NCBI GenBank assembly: GCA_965267335.1 | Contig: OZ253953.1 | Location: 3,906,001-3,970,000, forward strand | DNA from: G965267335 sp965267335 | GTDB taxonomy: Bacteria; Bacteroidota; Bacteroidia; Cytophagales; JAAEPT01 | DNA: 64,000 nt | Direction: 5' to 3' | Part shown: piece by piece, positions 43,888-53,695 of the stretch | How positions within the stretch are numbered: the stretch's first letter is position 1 | Layout: each line of letters starts with the position of its first letter | Made by a program: the position numbers and the translations under genes | Notes under the pieces: generated by a model | Told to the model about the DNA's origin: nothing | Database searches by the model: none | What the model saw: only the letters and a program-made list of their open reading frames with translations

Positions 43888-45117
43888 ATGAGTAAAAAGA
43901 AAATATTAAATGACCCGGTGTATGGATTTATCACAATTTATGACGGGTTAATTTTTGACATCATTGAGCACCCTTATTTTCAGCGGCTTAGGAGAATAAA
44001 ACAACTCGGTATGACCGACTTTGTGTATCCGGGTGCTCACCACACAAGATTTCACCATGCTCTTGGAGCCATGCACTTGATGAGCATTGCATTGCAAAAT
44101 TTAAGGAGCAAAGGTCATGAAATAACCGATGAAGAATATCAAGGAGCACTAATCGCTATACTTTTACACGACATCGGTCATGGTCCATTTTCTCACGCTT
44201 TGGAACACAGCATACTTTCCAAAGTACCTCATGAAGAGATATCTTCAATATTCATGCAGCGGTTGAATCATGACTTCAGTGGTAAACTGGATTTAGCCTT
44301 AAAAATATTTAATAATGATTACCCGAAAACTTTTCTTAGTCAGTTAGTATCAAGTCAACTGGACATTGATCGACTGGATTACCTTCAGAGAGACTGTTAT
44401 TTCACCGGGGTTTCAGAAGGTACTATCGGTGCTAACCGAATTATAAAAATGCTGGATATCATTGACCAAAAACTAGTGGTTGAGGAAAAAGGAATTTATA
44501 GCATCGAAAACTTCTTGAATGCCCGTAGACTCATGTATTGGCAGGTGTACTTACACAAGACAGCCATCAGCGCGGAACAAATCTTGATTCAAATTTTTAC
44601 AAGAGCGAAAAAGCTAGCTCAAAAAGGAGAGGATATTTTTGCTAGTCCGGCCCTACTCTCTTTCCTGAAAAATAATGTTGATCTTGTTGCTTTCAAAAAC
44701 CAAGTAGAGCACCAAATCAATTTTGCCTCCCTTGATGATTATGATATTTGGGGAGCGATAAAAATTTGGCAAAATCATAGTGACAGAGTGCTTTCCAATT
44801 TTAGCAAACGACTGCTGAATAGAAAATTATTCAAGGTCAAATTATCAGAAAAACCATGGCAGAAAGAGAGCCTTTCAACACTGAAAAAAACCTTAATGGA
44901 TGAACAGCAGCTCACTGAAAAAGAAGCCTCTTATTTTGTACTCACTGGAAGCATGAGCAACGCAGCTTACATATCTAAAGGAAAGAATATCAACATATTA
45001 ACAAAAAAAGGTCAAATACTTGATGTGGCCGAGGCCAGTGATTTACCTAATATAAGAGCCATTAGTAAAATTGTAAAAAAGTACTACCTATGCTGGCCTA
45101 AAGGTGTAACTTTGTGA
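43888..45117 (+). CDS. HD-domain phosphohydrolase (dGTPase-like)
   Basis: The 409-residue protein has an HD domain of the SAMHD1/dGTPase kind: DIIEHPYFQRLRRIKQLGMTDFVYPGAHHTRFHHALGAMHLM, ALIAILLHDIGHGPFSHALEH and LDIDRLDYLQRDCYFTGV. This is the full H..HD..D metal set. It should hydrolyse dNTPs or another nucleotide. The lpxD operon follows 22 bases later, with a promoter box inside the end of this gene. Confidence 0.9.
   Translation: MSKKKILNDPVYGFITIYDGLIFDIIEHPYFQRLRRIKQLGMTDFVYPGAHHTRFHHALGAMHLMSIALQNLRSKGHEITDEEYQGALIAILLHDIGHGPFSHALEHSILSKVPHEEISSIFMQRLNHDFSGKLDLALKIFNNDYPKTFLSQLVSSQLDIDRLDYLQRDCYFTGVSEGTIGANRIIKMLDIIDQKLVVEEKGIYSIENFLNARRLMYWQVYLHKTAISAEQILIQIFTRAKKLAQKGEDIFASPALLSFLKNNVDLVAFKNQVEHQINFASLDDYDIWGAIKIWQNHSDRVLSNFSKRLLNRKLFKVKLSEKPWQKESLSTLKKTLMDEQQLTEKEASYFVLTGSMSNAAYISKGKNINILTKKGQILDVAEASDLPNIRAISKIVKKYYLCWPKGVTL
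45107..45114 (+). promoter_or_regulatory. TAACTTTG box upstream of the lpx operon
   Basis: A perfect TAnnTTTG lies at the very end of the HD gene, 25 bases before the lpxD ATG. The -33 element is not clear. Confidence 0.4.
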
Positions 45118-45139
45118 CCTCAATCGGAAAAGTTAAGGG

Positions 45140-46183
45140 ATGGAATTCACACTGAAAGATATTGCCGGATTGCTCAACGGAAAAATCGAGGGAGACGGAA
45201 GTCAAAAAATTAGCGGTCTCGCAAAAATTGAAGAAGGGAAACCCGGTACCATTGCTTTTCTGGCTAACCCCAAGTACGAAAATCACCTCTACACCACTCA
45301 AGCTTCGGCAGTAATTATTTCTCACAAACTTGAGCTGAAGGAATCTGTTTCCGCTACGCTGATTCGGGTGGATGATCCCTACAACGCATTCACAGCTTTG
45401 TTGGAAGAATACCAAAGGGTAATGGCTCTGATGAAGACTGGTAAAGAAAAGCCTGTCCATATTGGCAAGAAAACATCAATAGGTTCGGGCCACTACCTTG
45501 GTGCCTTTTCCTACATTGGAAATCATTGTAAAATCGGAAACAACGTAAAGATACATCCACACGCCTATATTGGGGACAACTGTGTCATCGGTGATAATAC
45601 AATCGTCCTTGCCGGGGCTAAAATCGTTGCGGGATCACAAATTGGTAGTTACTGCACGCTTCACCCTGGGGCCGTTATTGGCAGTGATGGTTTTGGGTTT
45701 GCACCACAGGAAGACGGAAGCTACAAAGCAATCCCTCAAATAGGCAATGTGATAATTGAGGACCACGTAAGTATTGGAGCCAATTCCACAGTGGATTGCG
45801 CTACTATGGGATCCACCATCATCCGGGAAGGTGTAAAAATTGATAACCTTGTTCAGGTTGCTCACAATGTAGAAATCGGGGAACACACTGTAATAGCCGC
45901 TCAGGTTGGCATTTCAGGTTCTGCGAAAATTGGAAAAAACTGTATAATGGGAGGTCAAGCCGGAATAAGCGGTCACCTCAGCATACCCAACCGTACAACA
46001 GTCGGATCACAATGTGGGATCATGAGTCCTCCAAAAGAAGAAGGGAAAAGCATTATTGGTAGCCCTGCATTCGACTATAAAGACTACCTCCGATCATATG
46101 CCGTATTTCGTAATCTACCTGATTTCCGTAGGCGTATAGAGCAACTTGAAGAAAAAGTAGTAAATTTGCCGACCACTGAATAA
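45140..46183 (+). CDS. lpxD: UDP-3-O-acylglucosamine N-acyltransferase
   Basis: The 347-residue enzyme has an N-terminal uridine-binding domain (IAFLANPKYENHLYTTQASAVII), then left-handed beta-helix hexapeptide repeats. It includes HPGAVIGSDGFGFAPQ and NLVQVAHNVEIGEHTVIAAQVGISGS with the catalytic-histidine region, and a C-terminal helix. It adds the N-linked acyl chain in lipid A synthesis. lpxC/fabZ starts 3 bases after its stop. Confidence 0.96.
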   Translation: MEFTLKDIAGLLNGKIEGDGSQKISGLAKIEEGKPGTIAFLANPKYENHLYTTQASAVIISHKLELKESVSATLIRVDDPYNAFTALLEEYQRVMALMKTGKEKPVHIGKKTSIGSGHYLGAFSYIGNHCKIGNNVKIHPHAYIGDNCVIGDNTIVLAGAKIVAGSQIGSYCTLHPGAVIGSDGFGFAPQEDGSYKAIPQIGNVIIEDHVSIGANSTVDCATMGSTIIREGVKIDNLVQVAHNVEIGEHTVIAAQVGISGSAKIGKNCIMGGQAGISGHLSIPNRTTVGSQCGIMSPPKEEGKSIIGSPAFDYKDYLRSYAVFRNLPDFRRRIEQLEEKVVNLPTTE

Positions 46184-46186
46184 AGC

Positions 46187-47578
46187 ATGTACGATAAACA
46201 ACATACGATAAAAGAAAAGGTCACCGTATCTGGAGTAGGATTACATACCGGACAAATGGTGAATATGACATTTCAGCCAGCGGATATAAATCACGGCATT
46301 AAATTCAAACGAGTTGACCTTGACGGCCAGCCTATTGTGGATGCTGATGTCGATAACGTGGTTGATCTCTCCAGAGGTACCACTATCGCTGTTGGAGATG
46401 CAAAGGTCGGAACAATTGAACACACATTGGCTGCTCTTGTAGGTCTTCAGATTGATAATATACTAATTGAGATTGATGGAGCAGAAGCTCCTATTATGGA
46501 CGGTAGTTCCAAACCATTCATCGATGCTTTGGAAACAGTTGGTTTAGAAGAACAAAGTGCTTTAAGGGACTTTTACGAAATCCCGGAAAGTATACAACAT
46601 ACTGAAAGTGATAGAAATGTCGAATTAGCCGCACTTCCTTTTGATGACTATCGCGTGACTGTGATGGTTGATTATAATTCACCTGTGCTAGGTAGTCAGC
46701 ATGCTTCTTTAAACGATATTGCTAATTTCTCAAAAGACATCGCATCATGTAGAACTTTTTGTTTTTTACATGAATTAGAGGCTTTACACAAAGCAGATCT
46801 CATCAAGGGTGGTGACCTGAGCAATGCTATAGTAGTAGTTGATAAGGTAGTTGATGATGAAACACTGAAGGGGTTGGCAAAACTACTCAATCGACCTTCT
46901 GTAGCCGTAAAGGAAGAAGGAATTCTCAACAACGTGGACCTTCGTTATAAAAATGAACCCGCAAGACATAAACTGCTCGATGTTGTTGGAGACCTTGCCT
47001 TAGTTGGCAAGCCTTTGAAAGCTCATATACTAGCCGCTCGTCCCGGACACGCTGCAAATATAGCCTTCGCTAAAAAAATTAAGAAAGCCATGGTCCAAAG
47101 TAAGAAAAACGGTGCTCCTAAATACGATGTTAACGCTGAGCCAGTGCTGAACGTTAACGAAGTTTACAAAGCGCTACCACACCGTTATCCTTTCCGACTT
47201 GTAGATAAAATCATTCAACTTGATGACCAATCGGTGGTTGGGGTAAAGAATGTTACAATCAATGAGGAGTTCTTCACCGGACACTTTGAAGGCAACCCGG
47301 TAATGCCTGGTGTACTAATCATTGAGGCACTAGCTCAAACCGGAGGTATATTCGTACTGAATACGGTTGATAACCCAAGTGAATACTGGACTTATTTTCT
47401 GGGAATTGACAAGTGTAAGTTCCGTAAAATGGTACTCCCCGGAGATACCTTAGTTCTCAAATGTACGTTATACTCACCAATCAAAAGAGGGATCGCGCAT
47501 ATGCGAGGTGAAGCCTATGTTGGAAACACCCTTGTTTGCGAAACAGACATCCTTGCCAGTATTGTAAAAAAGAACTAA
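46187..47578 (+). CDS. lpxC/fabZ: bifunctional UDP-3-O-acyl-N-acetylglucosamine deacetylase / 3-hydroxyacyl-ACP dehydratase
   Basis: The 463-residue protein is a fusion. The first 310 residues are LpxC (zinc-binding GTIEHTLAALVG with H79, DGSSKPF, and HKLLDVVGDLALVG). The last 150 are FabZ (ALPHRYPFRLVDKI with the active His, and GHFEGNPVMPGVLIIEALAQ). The fusion is standard in Bacteroidota and links lipid A commitment with fatty acid supply. The lpxA ATG follows the stop without a gap. Confidence 0.97.
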   Translation: MYDKQHTIKEKVTVSGVGLHTGQMVNMTFQPADINHGIKFKRVDLDGQPIVDADVDNVVDLSRGTTIAVGDAKVGTIEHTLAALVGLQIDNILIEIDGAEAPIMDGSSKPFIDALETVGLEEQSALRDFYEIPESIQHTESDRNVELAALPFDDYRVTVMVDYNSPVLGSQHASLNDIANFSKDIASCRTFCFLHELEALHKADLIKGGDLSNAIVVVDKVVDDETLKGLAKLLNRPSVAVKEEGILNNVDLRYKNEPARHKLLDVVGDLALVGKPLKAHILAARPGHAANIAFAKKIKKAMVQSKKNGAPKYDVNAEPVLNVNEVYKALPHRYPFRLVDKIIQLDDQSVVGVKNVTINEEFFTGHFEGNPVMPGVLIIEALAQTGGIFVLNTVDNPSEYWTYFLGIDKCKFRKMVLPGDTLVLKCTLYSPIKRGIAHMRGEAYVGNTLVCETDILASIVKKN

Positions 47579-48358
47579 ATGAATCAACCTCTCGCGTACA
47601 TACATCCTGAAGCCAAAGTACCTCAAACTGTCGTTGTGGAACCTTTTTCTACTATCCACAAAAACGTTGAAATCGGAGAAGGAACGTGGATTGGGCCAAA
47701 CGTAACAATATTTGAAGGCTCTAGAATTGGAAAAAATTGCAAGATTTACCCTGGGTCCGTCATTGGAGGCGTCCCTCAGGATTTAAAATTTGAAGGTGAA
47801 GATACTTTAGTTGAAATTGGTGACAACACTGTGATTCGGGAGTGCTGTACAATCAACCGAGGAACCAAAGACAGATGGAAAACTTCAGTTGGTTCTAATT
47901 GTCTAATCATGGCCTACACTCACGTGGCACACGATTGCGTTATTGGAAATGGCTGCATTCTTGCAAATTCCGTTCAAATGGCCGGACACGTTGTAATTGA
48001 TGATTACGCTGTCATTGGGGGTATTACTGCCATCCACCAATTTGTACATATTGGCCAACATACAATGATACAAGGAGGGTCGCTTGTCAGAAAGGATGTT
48101 CCTCCGTTCACAAAAGCTGGTCGTGAACCATCTCGTTATGTAGGAATCAACAGCATTGGACTAAGGCGAAGAGGGTTCGACAACAACAAAATCAATGAAA
48201 TACAGGAGATTTATCGAATCCTGTACCTCAGGGGTTATCACAACAGTGCTGCAATTGACCGAATTGAGCTGGATATGGCCCCAAGCGATGAAAGAGACCT
48301 TATATTGCACTTCCTTAAAAATTCCAACAGAGGTGTGATGCCGGGATATGGTAATTAA
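47579..48358 (+). CDS. lpxA: UDP-N-acetylglucosamine acyltransferase
   Basis: The 259-residue protein has hexapeptide repeats and the catalytic MAYTHVAHDCVIGNGCILANS, IGGITAIHQFVHIGQHTMIQGGS and the C-terminal helical GINSIGLRRRGFDNN. It performs the first acylation of lipid A synthesis. With lpxD and lpxC/fabZ it completes an uninterrupted operon. The end overlaps the convergent mutS2 by 4 bases. Confidence 0.97.
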   Translation: MNQPLAYIHPEAKVPQTVVVEPFSTIHKNVEIGEGTWIGPNVTIFEGSRIGKNCKIYPGSVIGGVPQDLKFEGEDTLVEIGDNTVIRECCTINRGTKDRWKTSVGSNCLIMAYTHVAHDCVIGNGCILANSVQMAGHVVIDDYAVIGGITAIHQFVHIGQHTMIQGGSLVRKDVPPFTKAGREPSRYVGINSIGLRRRGFDNNKINEIQEIYRILYLRGYHNSAAIDRIELDMAPSDERDLILHFLKNSNRGVMPGYGN

Positions 48359-50697
48359 AGATTCACAATCGTAATCCCATCACCACCATTTTCTGGCTTT
48401 TCATCTTCATAGGACTTTACGAAATCATACTTTTGCAAGTAATCACGTATGGAATTCCTTAAGGCACCACTTCCTTTTCCATGAAGAATTGTAACTCGGC
48501 TCTCTCCATAAAGCAATGCTTTATCGAGTAACTTGTCAACTTCTGTCAGGGCATCTCCCACCTTCATTCCTCTCAGGTCAATGGAATTTCGAAATTCGGT
48601 TTTATCAAAAGCAGATAAATAACCCTTTCTTCTGAGAGTATCACCTTCTTTCTTTTTAGACTTAATTACCAAATTTGGTTTTACACGACTAATAAAATCA
48701 CCCGACTTTATGGTCAATGATTTATCTGAAACCTCAATTACTTCACCGGTGGTCTCCGAATTTTTAATCCTCACAAAGTCCCCAACCTCAAAATGCTCTG
48801 GTTTTTCACTCACCTTACTTTCTGTAAGTGTCTCTATTTTTCGGCCGAGCTTATCTCTGGCTTCCTTGGTTCTTGTTTTGTCTGCCTTACTCTCTTTGAT
48901 CTCTCGAATGGCAGCTTCAACATCCCTGTTGGCATTTTTTATAATTTGTGCTGCCTCTCGTTTTGCCTGTTCAATTATTTCTTCCTTTCGCCCTTTCAAG
49001 TGACCAGACAGCTCTTTTAGTTCAGAATATGATTTCTTCATGCTACTATCCTGACTTTCCAGGTCTTTCATTTTCTCTTTGAGCTTTCTGTTTTCGGTCT
49101 CCAATTCCATAAGTATCTTGTCGAAATCTGCAAACTCTCCGACTTTCTCTTTTGCCACTGAGATCAACCTTTCCTGGATTCCCATCTTACGAGCCACTTC
49201 AAAGGTATAAGAGCTACCCGCCCTTCCTATGTCCAGTTGAAAAGTCGGACTTAAGGAATCACCATCAAAAAGCATAGCACCATTCTCTACATCGGGATGA
49301 CTTTCTGCCATTTTCTTTATGGCACTGTAGTGGGTCGTAACAACCCCATGAGCTCCTTTTTTGAGTAACTCATCTAACATCACCTCTGCCAGGGCTCCTC
49401 CAATGTTAGGATCAGTACCCGTACCATATTCGTCCATTAGAATTAAAGTATCTGGCTGGGAGTTGTTAAGGAAGTAATTCATATTACTTAAATGAGCACT
49501 ATAGGTACTCAGGTCATTGTCAACTGATTGTTGATCGCCAATGTCCAGGTAGATTTTTTGAAATATTCCTACCCGTGATTTTCTATTCATTGGAACGGGA
49601 ATCCCACATTGAATCATGTATTGGATCAAGCCAATGGCTGTCAGGCACACAGATTTTCCACCGGCATTAGGACCGGAAATTATCAGAAATTTCTTATCCT
49701 CATTGAGTTCATAATCAAACGGAATCACTTTACCCCCCTTTTGATTAAACAAAAAAGTAAGTAAAGGATGGCGGGCTTCTCTCCACTCGAAACAGGGAGA
49801 ATCTATTAGCATGGGCTGTTCAGCTCCAATAGAGTTACAAAAAAGTGCCTTTGCATGTAAAGCATCCAATTGGGCAACGAAGAAAAAAGCTTCGGTAAGA
49901 GTCTCTCTTTCGCTGTGAATCAACCGGGATAAATCAACGAGAATCTTGATAATTTCACGTTTTTCGCGATGTAGAAGTTCCTTCACATCATTATTTATTC
50001 CAGTCATCTCGGCTGGCTCAAAAAAGATGGTCTGACCCGTGCCTGATTCATCATGGATTAATCCATCAATTTTCCTCTTATATTCAGCATATATTGGTAC
50101 AACCATTCTACCATTTCTAATAGTTGGCTGCACTTCTTCATCCGTATACTTTTGCTTCTGAGCCCACTGAATAAATTTATCGGCCGTTTTACGCAGTCTG
50201 TCTTCCACCTTGTGAAGGTCTTTTCGAATTTCAGAAAGCTCTGGAGAAGCTGTACTCTTTACATTCCCTGATTCATCAATTGTACTGTCAATCCGGCTCA
50301 GTAAGGAAATATTTACCACTATATCAGAAAACTCATTCTGTAGGGTTGGGAAATCATCCTTGTTTGAAAAAATGAAATTGATCGAAGTCTCAGCTACATT
50401 TAAAAATTTTCGGAGCTTCACCAAATCTTCAGTACTCAGATAAAAGCCATCGACATTCAAATTCTTGATAAAAGAATGTATATCGTCATACTCACCTAAT
50501 GGGAGTTCAACTTCCCGCGTCATCATTGAAGTAAGCTCCGACACCAGACTCATGTTTGACTGAATTGACTTTGAATCAGTGGAAAATCTGATTTGATCAA
50601 TAATTCCCTGACCAGCCTGCCCTTTACACAAAGTCTTGAGTTGAGCTTTTATTTGATCAAAGCCTAATCTGGATTCTATATCCTCTGGGTAATTCAT
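48355..50697 (-). CDS. mutS2: MutS2 family endonuclease/ATPase
   Basis: The 780-residue protein lacks the mismatch-recognition domain of MutS. It has a core with GQTIFFEPAEMTGINNDV, Walker A LIISGPNAGGKSVCLT (about 339-353), LILMDEYGTGTDPNIGGAL (Walker B) and THYSAIKKMA, then a long coiled coil. A C-terminal Smr domain follows (SIDLRGMKVGDALTEVDKLLDKAL, VTILHGKGSGALRNSIRDYL). Family members suppress recombination or act on stalled ribosomes. It overlaps the upstream membrane-protein gene by 4 bases. Confidence 0.95.
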   Translation of the reverse strand: MNYPEDIESRLGFDQIKAQLKTLCKGQAGQGIIDQIRFSTDSKSIQSNMSLVSELTSMMTREVELPLGEYDDIHSFIKNLNVDGFYLSTEDLVKLRKFLNVAETSINFIFSNKDDFPTLQNEFSDIVVNISLLSRIDSTIDESGNVKSTASPELSEIRKDLHKVEDRLRKTADKFIQWAQKQKYTDEEVQPTIRNGRMVVPIYAEYKRKIDGLIHDESGTGQTIFFEPAEMTGINNDVKELLHREKREIIKILVDLSRLIHSERETLTEAFFFVAQLDALHAKALFCNSIGAEQPMLIDSPCFEWREARHPLLTFLFNQKGGKVIPFDYELNEDKKFLIISGPNAGGKSVCLTAIGLIQYMIQCGIPVPMNRKSRVGIFQKIYLDIGDQQSVDNDLSTYSAHLSNMNYFLNNSQPDTLILMDEYGTGTDPNIGGALAEVMLDELLKKGAHGVVTTHYSAIKKMAESHPDVENGAMLFDGDSLSPTFQLDIGRAGSSYTFEVARKMGIQERLISVAKEKVGEFADFDKILMELETENRKLKEKMKDLESQDSSMKKSYSELKELSGHLKGRKEEIIEQAKREAAQIIKNANRDVEAAIREIKESKADKTRTKEARDKLGRKIETLTESKVSEKPEHFEVGDFVRIKNSETTGEVIEVSDKSLTIKSGDFISRVKPNLVIKSKKKEGDTLRRKGYLSAFDKTEFRNSIDLRGMKVGDALTEVDKLLDKALLYGESRVTILHGKGSGALRNSIRDYLQKYDFVKSYEDEKPENGGDGITIVNL

Positions 50698-52352
50698 CTT
50701 ATTTCGTAATGGTATTGCTTTATCTTTGAATTGGTTGTGAATTCAATTGGAAGGAAGTTTACATCCATATTATGAAAACGGTTCAAATAGTTTTCAAGAA
50801 AATGAGCTGTTTCAGCATTGAAGTAAACAAAAACACACTCATCTGAATGTGACTTCGCGTATTGAAATACACCAACCCAGCTGGGGCTCCCCGTAGCATT
50901 TTCAAACAGACTCTTATACTCTGGTAGTATTGTAATCCACCCGCTGGTGTTTATAAAATTGTTCATATACTCGTAATCATAAGACCAGAAAGGGTTTGAA
51001 TATAAAAGTACATTGTTGTATTTAGCGGTAATAATTTTTTTGCCTTTTAACTCTTTCTCCCACTCTTGCATTACCAATCGTTTTCTAAACTGGATTTCTG
51101 AAGCTGAGGAAGTTCTATGAATCAACTTAACTGAATATGCGATCAAAAATAAATAGAGCCCAATCCACACGACCCCTCTCACCTTAGGGTTTGAATACTT
51201 TACAAAAGGCCCGAGCACTACCAGGTTTGTAACCGTCAACAAGTACAAAGATGGCCCAAGAATTTTATCCGGAATTTTCAAGGTGTACCCTACCAACCAG
51301 AGTAGAAGAATAATCAGTAAGTTGTATGCCAGTGACATTATCCTGCCCTTACGGCTCAATTGCCTCCAACTCCCCAGGAATAACAGCCCTAAACAAAAGG
51401 TAATTGCCGCATAATCCCAAAAAAGTTTCACCACCAACGTAATAAATGCATCTCCTGCCTTTCCCTTTCGAAAACCAGAAATGGAAACCCTTTGATCAGA
51501 AGTCACCGACTCCAAGAATGAATTAGTGATAATCGTATCGGCAATATAACCTTCATGAATTGCCTCAAACTTTAGTAGCGAATCACTGCTGGTCTCGGGT
51601 TCCTCATAAATCCCAAAATCCACAATATTAGACTTGAGATAGTTGCGATACTTATAACTCTGATCATCAACTGATTCACTAAAATTTAAAAGGGTATAAA
51701 CGGCACAAAAGACCGCCACAACAACTGAACTTGCTTTCAGCAAAGTAGCTCTCGACTGAACAGGGCTATAAATATACCATAGCAATATAGAGCCGGGAAG
51801 AAAAATAACAATCGCCATGAGTCCTCCGTTGGGGCGAATAAACATACCTAGTAGTACTATAACCAACCCTCGTAAGAAAAAACCTTTATCCTTCCATATC
51901 ACACCATAAAATAGAGCAAAGAACCCAATTCCGGACAGAATGATAGCAAAGCGGTTCATATTAAAAAACATAACATGCTCAATTCCTATAGTTGAATAGA
52001 AGAGCAAAAGGAACAATACCATATCCCGAAACAAGACCTTCCACGTCCTAAATAAAAGAACAGATGCTTCGGTATAAGCCAATATCAAAAAACCTGTAAG
52101 CAGAACACCTTGCCAGGGTATCGAGGGAAAGAAGTCATAAAGGCACTTCAGAGCATCAGAAATAAAGTAGTAAAACCTCGGGTAATTAGTGATGCTATAA
52201 CCTCCTGCCTTACCCTGAATTAATAGGTTGATGATCGCATCGTCCGAGCTATCGTAGTAGGTACCTGCTAGAAGAACAGTGAGTATGACTAAAGAAGCAT
52301 TAAGCAGAAAAAAATGATGGTAAGCAGGTCGAAATTTTGATTGGTTTCTCAT
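50694..52352 (-). CDS. polytopic membrane protein, possible GT-C glycosyltransferase
   Basis: About 552 residues with roughly 11-12 membrane helices. After the first helix comes GTYYDSSDDAIINLLIQG, where the adjacent acidic pair in the first outer loop recalls GT-C enzymes that use lipid-linked sugars. The C-terminal 120 residues form a soluble domain (KYNNVLLYSNPFWSYDYEYMNNFINTSGW..). No family is firmly recognised. I take the ATG at 52352 because a TAACTTTG box occupies 52362-52369, over the earlier TTG. mutS2 is coupled downstream. Confidence 0.65.
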   Translation of the reverse strand: MRNQSKFRPAYHHFFLLNASLVILTVLLAGTYYDSSDDAIINLLIQGKAGGYSITNYPRFYYFISDALKCLYDFFPSIPWQGVLLTGFLILAYTEASVLLFRTWKVLFRDMVLFLLLFYSTIGIEHVMFFNMNRFAIILSGIGFFALFYGVIWKDKGFFLRGLVIVLLGMFIRPNGGLMAIVIFLPGSILLWYIYSPVQSRATLLKASSVVVAVFCAVYTLLNFSESVDDQSYKYRNYLKSNIVDFGIYEEPETSSDSLLKFEAIHEGYIADTIITNSFLESVTSDQRVSISGFRKGKAGDAFITLVVKLFWDYAAITFCLGLLFLGSWRQLSRKGRIMSLAYNLLIILLLWLVGYTLKIPDKILGPSLYLLTVTNLVVLGPFVKYSNPKVRGVVWIGLYLFLIAYSVKLIHRTSSASEIQFRKRLVMQEWEKELKGKKIITAKYNNVLLYSNPFWSYDYEYMNNFINTSGWITILPEYKSLFENATGSPSWVGVFQYAKSHSDECVFVYFNAETAHFLENYLNRFHNMDVNFLPIEFTTNSKIKQYHYEIR

Positions 52353-52361
52353 CTGAAGGGA

Positions 52362-52369
52362 CAAAGTTA
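52362..52369 (-). promoter_or_regulatory. TAACTTTG box before the polytopic membrane protein
   Basis: A perfect -7 box on the minus strand (52369-52362) ends 9 bases before the ATG at 52352. No TTG is evident at -33. Confidence 0.45.
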
Positions 52370-52431
52370 TTAAATTATCAACTTTGTGTGTATCTTTTCA
52401 TTAATAAGCCGTTATAGCTAAAAAAACCACT

Positions 52432-53013
52432 TTGTCTACAACACACAAAACAAAGGAACAAATCAAGGAGGAGCTTCAAATAATTGAAGCTGCAAAAAAA
52501 GACCCTAGAAGGTTCTCTCCTATTTATGAGGCATATTATAAAGCCATATTCCTTTATGTATACAAACGGGTAGACGAAGAAGAAGCTACGGCTGATATAA
52601 CATCCCAGGTATTTCTTAAAGCAATAGCCAATTTACCGAAATACCAATTCAGAGGGGTGCCTTTTTCGGCCTGGTTGTATAGAATTGCCACAAACGAAGT
52701 AAATCAGTTTTTTAGAAGGACAAAAAAAACAAGAGCAATCAACATTGAAACTCCGGGAGTAGAACGACTCATGGAAGAAATGGATGAACCTGTTGACAAT
52801 ACTGCTAATATCAAAGTATTGATTTCTTGTTTGAACCATCTTAAAGAACATGAAGTTCAACTTATGGAAATGAGGTTTTTCGAGAAGATGTCTTTTAAAG
52901 AGATTTCCGAAATACTCAATATAACCGAAAACAATGCTAAAGTAAGGGCATACAGAGTGGTCGAAAAACTTAGAAAACTAATACATGAACAGGGGGATAT
53001 TAATAATGGGTAA
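52432..53013 (+). CDS. ECF-type RNA polymerase sigma factor
   Basis: The 193-residue sigma-70 family protein has region 2 (FSPIYEAYYKAIFLYVYKRVDEEEATADITSQVFLKAI..YQFRGVPFSAWLYRIATNEVNQFFRR) and region 4 (LKEHEVQLMEMRFFEKMSFKEISEILNITENNAKVRAYRVVEKLRK). Regions 1 and 3 are missing, as in ECF factors. The start is TTG. The next gene begins inside its 3' end and encodes a small membrane protein that may be its regulator. Confidence 0.92.
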   Translation: MSTTHKTKEQIKEELQIIEAAKKDPRRFSPIYEAYYKAIFLYVYKRVDEEEATADITSQVFLKAIANLPKYQFRGVPFSAWLYRIATNEVNQFFRRTKKTRAINIETPGVERLMEEMDEPVDNTANIKVLISCLNHLKEHEVQLMEMRFFEKMSFKEISEILNITENNAKVRAYRVVEKLRKLIHEQGDINNG

Positions 53014-53290
53014 ATACAAGGTAAATATTGACAAGCCAGGTATTTCCGATGCAGACATCGAAAAGCACAAAAATTTTGATAGCCTGATGGGGCAATATCA
53101 AAAATTACATAGCGTTAAGCACGCCACAAAACCGCTATACCAAGATAAAAAGTTCCTAAGCCTTATCATGCTAATTTTCATTGTCCTTCTGGCTCTGTTC
53201 TTTGCACATGAAGAAAAGACCGATGAAGCGCCTGGCACTGAAAAGGATAGTCCTCCGGCTTTGGACTCAACAATAAATAAGGACCGCTAG
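53006..53290 (+). CDS. small single-pass membrane protein coupled to the sigma factor
   Basis: The protein is 94 residues from the ATG at 53006; an in-frame ATG at 52985 is also possible. The N-terminal half is cytoplasmic and charged (GKYKVNIDKPGISDADIEKHKNFDSLMGQYQKL), followed by one helix (KKFLSLIMLIFIVLLALFFA) and an acidic tail. No anti-sigma domain such as ZAS is seen. Its overlap with the sigma gene suggests a regulatory partner; that is inference. Orthologues probably exist in Cytophagales. Confidence 0.7.
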   Translation: MGKYKVNIDKPGISDADIEKHKNFDSLMGQYQKLHSVKHATKPLYQDKKFLSLIMLIFIVLLALFFAHEEKTDEAPGTEKDSPPALDSTINKDR

Positions 53291-53292
53291 CT

Positions 53293-53646
53293 TTACTTCC
53301 GAATGATCTCTAATTTATTGAGACTATCGGTAACCATGTCGTAGATTTCCTGAAATTCCTGGCCTTCATCGACCCTCTTGATGTAGTACTCCAGTGATCG
53401 TTCGATACCTTCAGGTGTGACATCGTGTTTCTTACAAATTTTTGGCAAGTAGTGCTTATGATATAAGACGGTAGCCGTATCCATCCGTACTCGAGCTGCA
53501 TTCAAGGCTCTGTCTACCAAATGTATCTCAGTTAACACATTTTTCATCTTTTCCATCGAATAGATGTCATCAGGGCGCTGCTCCGAGCCACATGACGAAA
53601 TAGTGGATAAAATTATTGCAACAAATATTAAGTTACGCACACCCAA
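53293..53646 (-). CDS. DUF4296 lipoprotein
   Basis: The 117-residue lipoprotein (lipobox STISSC) has the DUF4296 pattern: YSMEKMKNVLTEIHLVDRALNAARV, TATVLYHKHYLPKICKKHDVTPEGIERSLEYYIKRVDEGQEFQEIYDMVTDSL. The family is Bacteroidota-specific and of unknown function. It is convergent with the small membrane protein gene (2-base gap) and divergent from yggS. Confidence 0.88.
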   Translation of the reverse strand: MGVRNLIFVAIILSTISSCGSEQRPDDIYSMEKMKNVLTEIHLVDRALNAARVRMDTATVLYHKHYLPKICKKHDVTPEGIERSLEYYIKRVDEGQEFQEIYDMVTDSLNKLEIIRK

Positions 53647-53695
53647 AAATAGTCATTATTACCTGAAAAAGCGTGATTAATTGTCGAAGGCTGAG

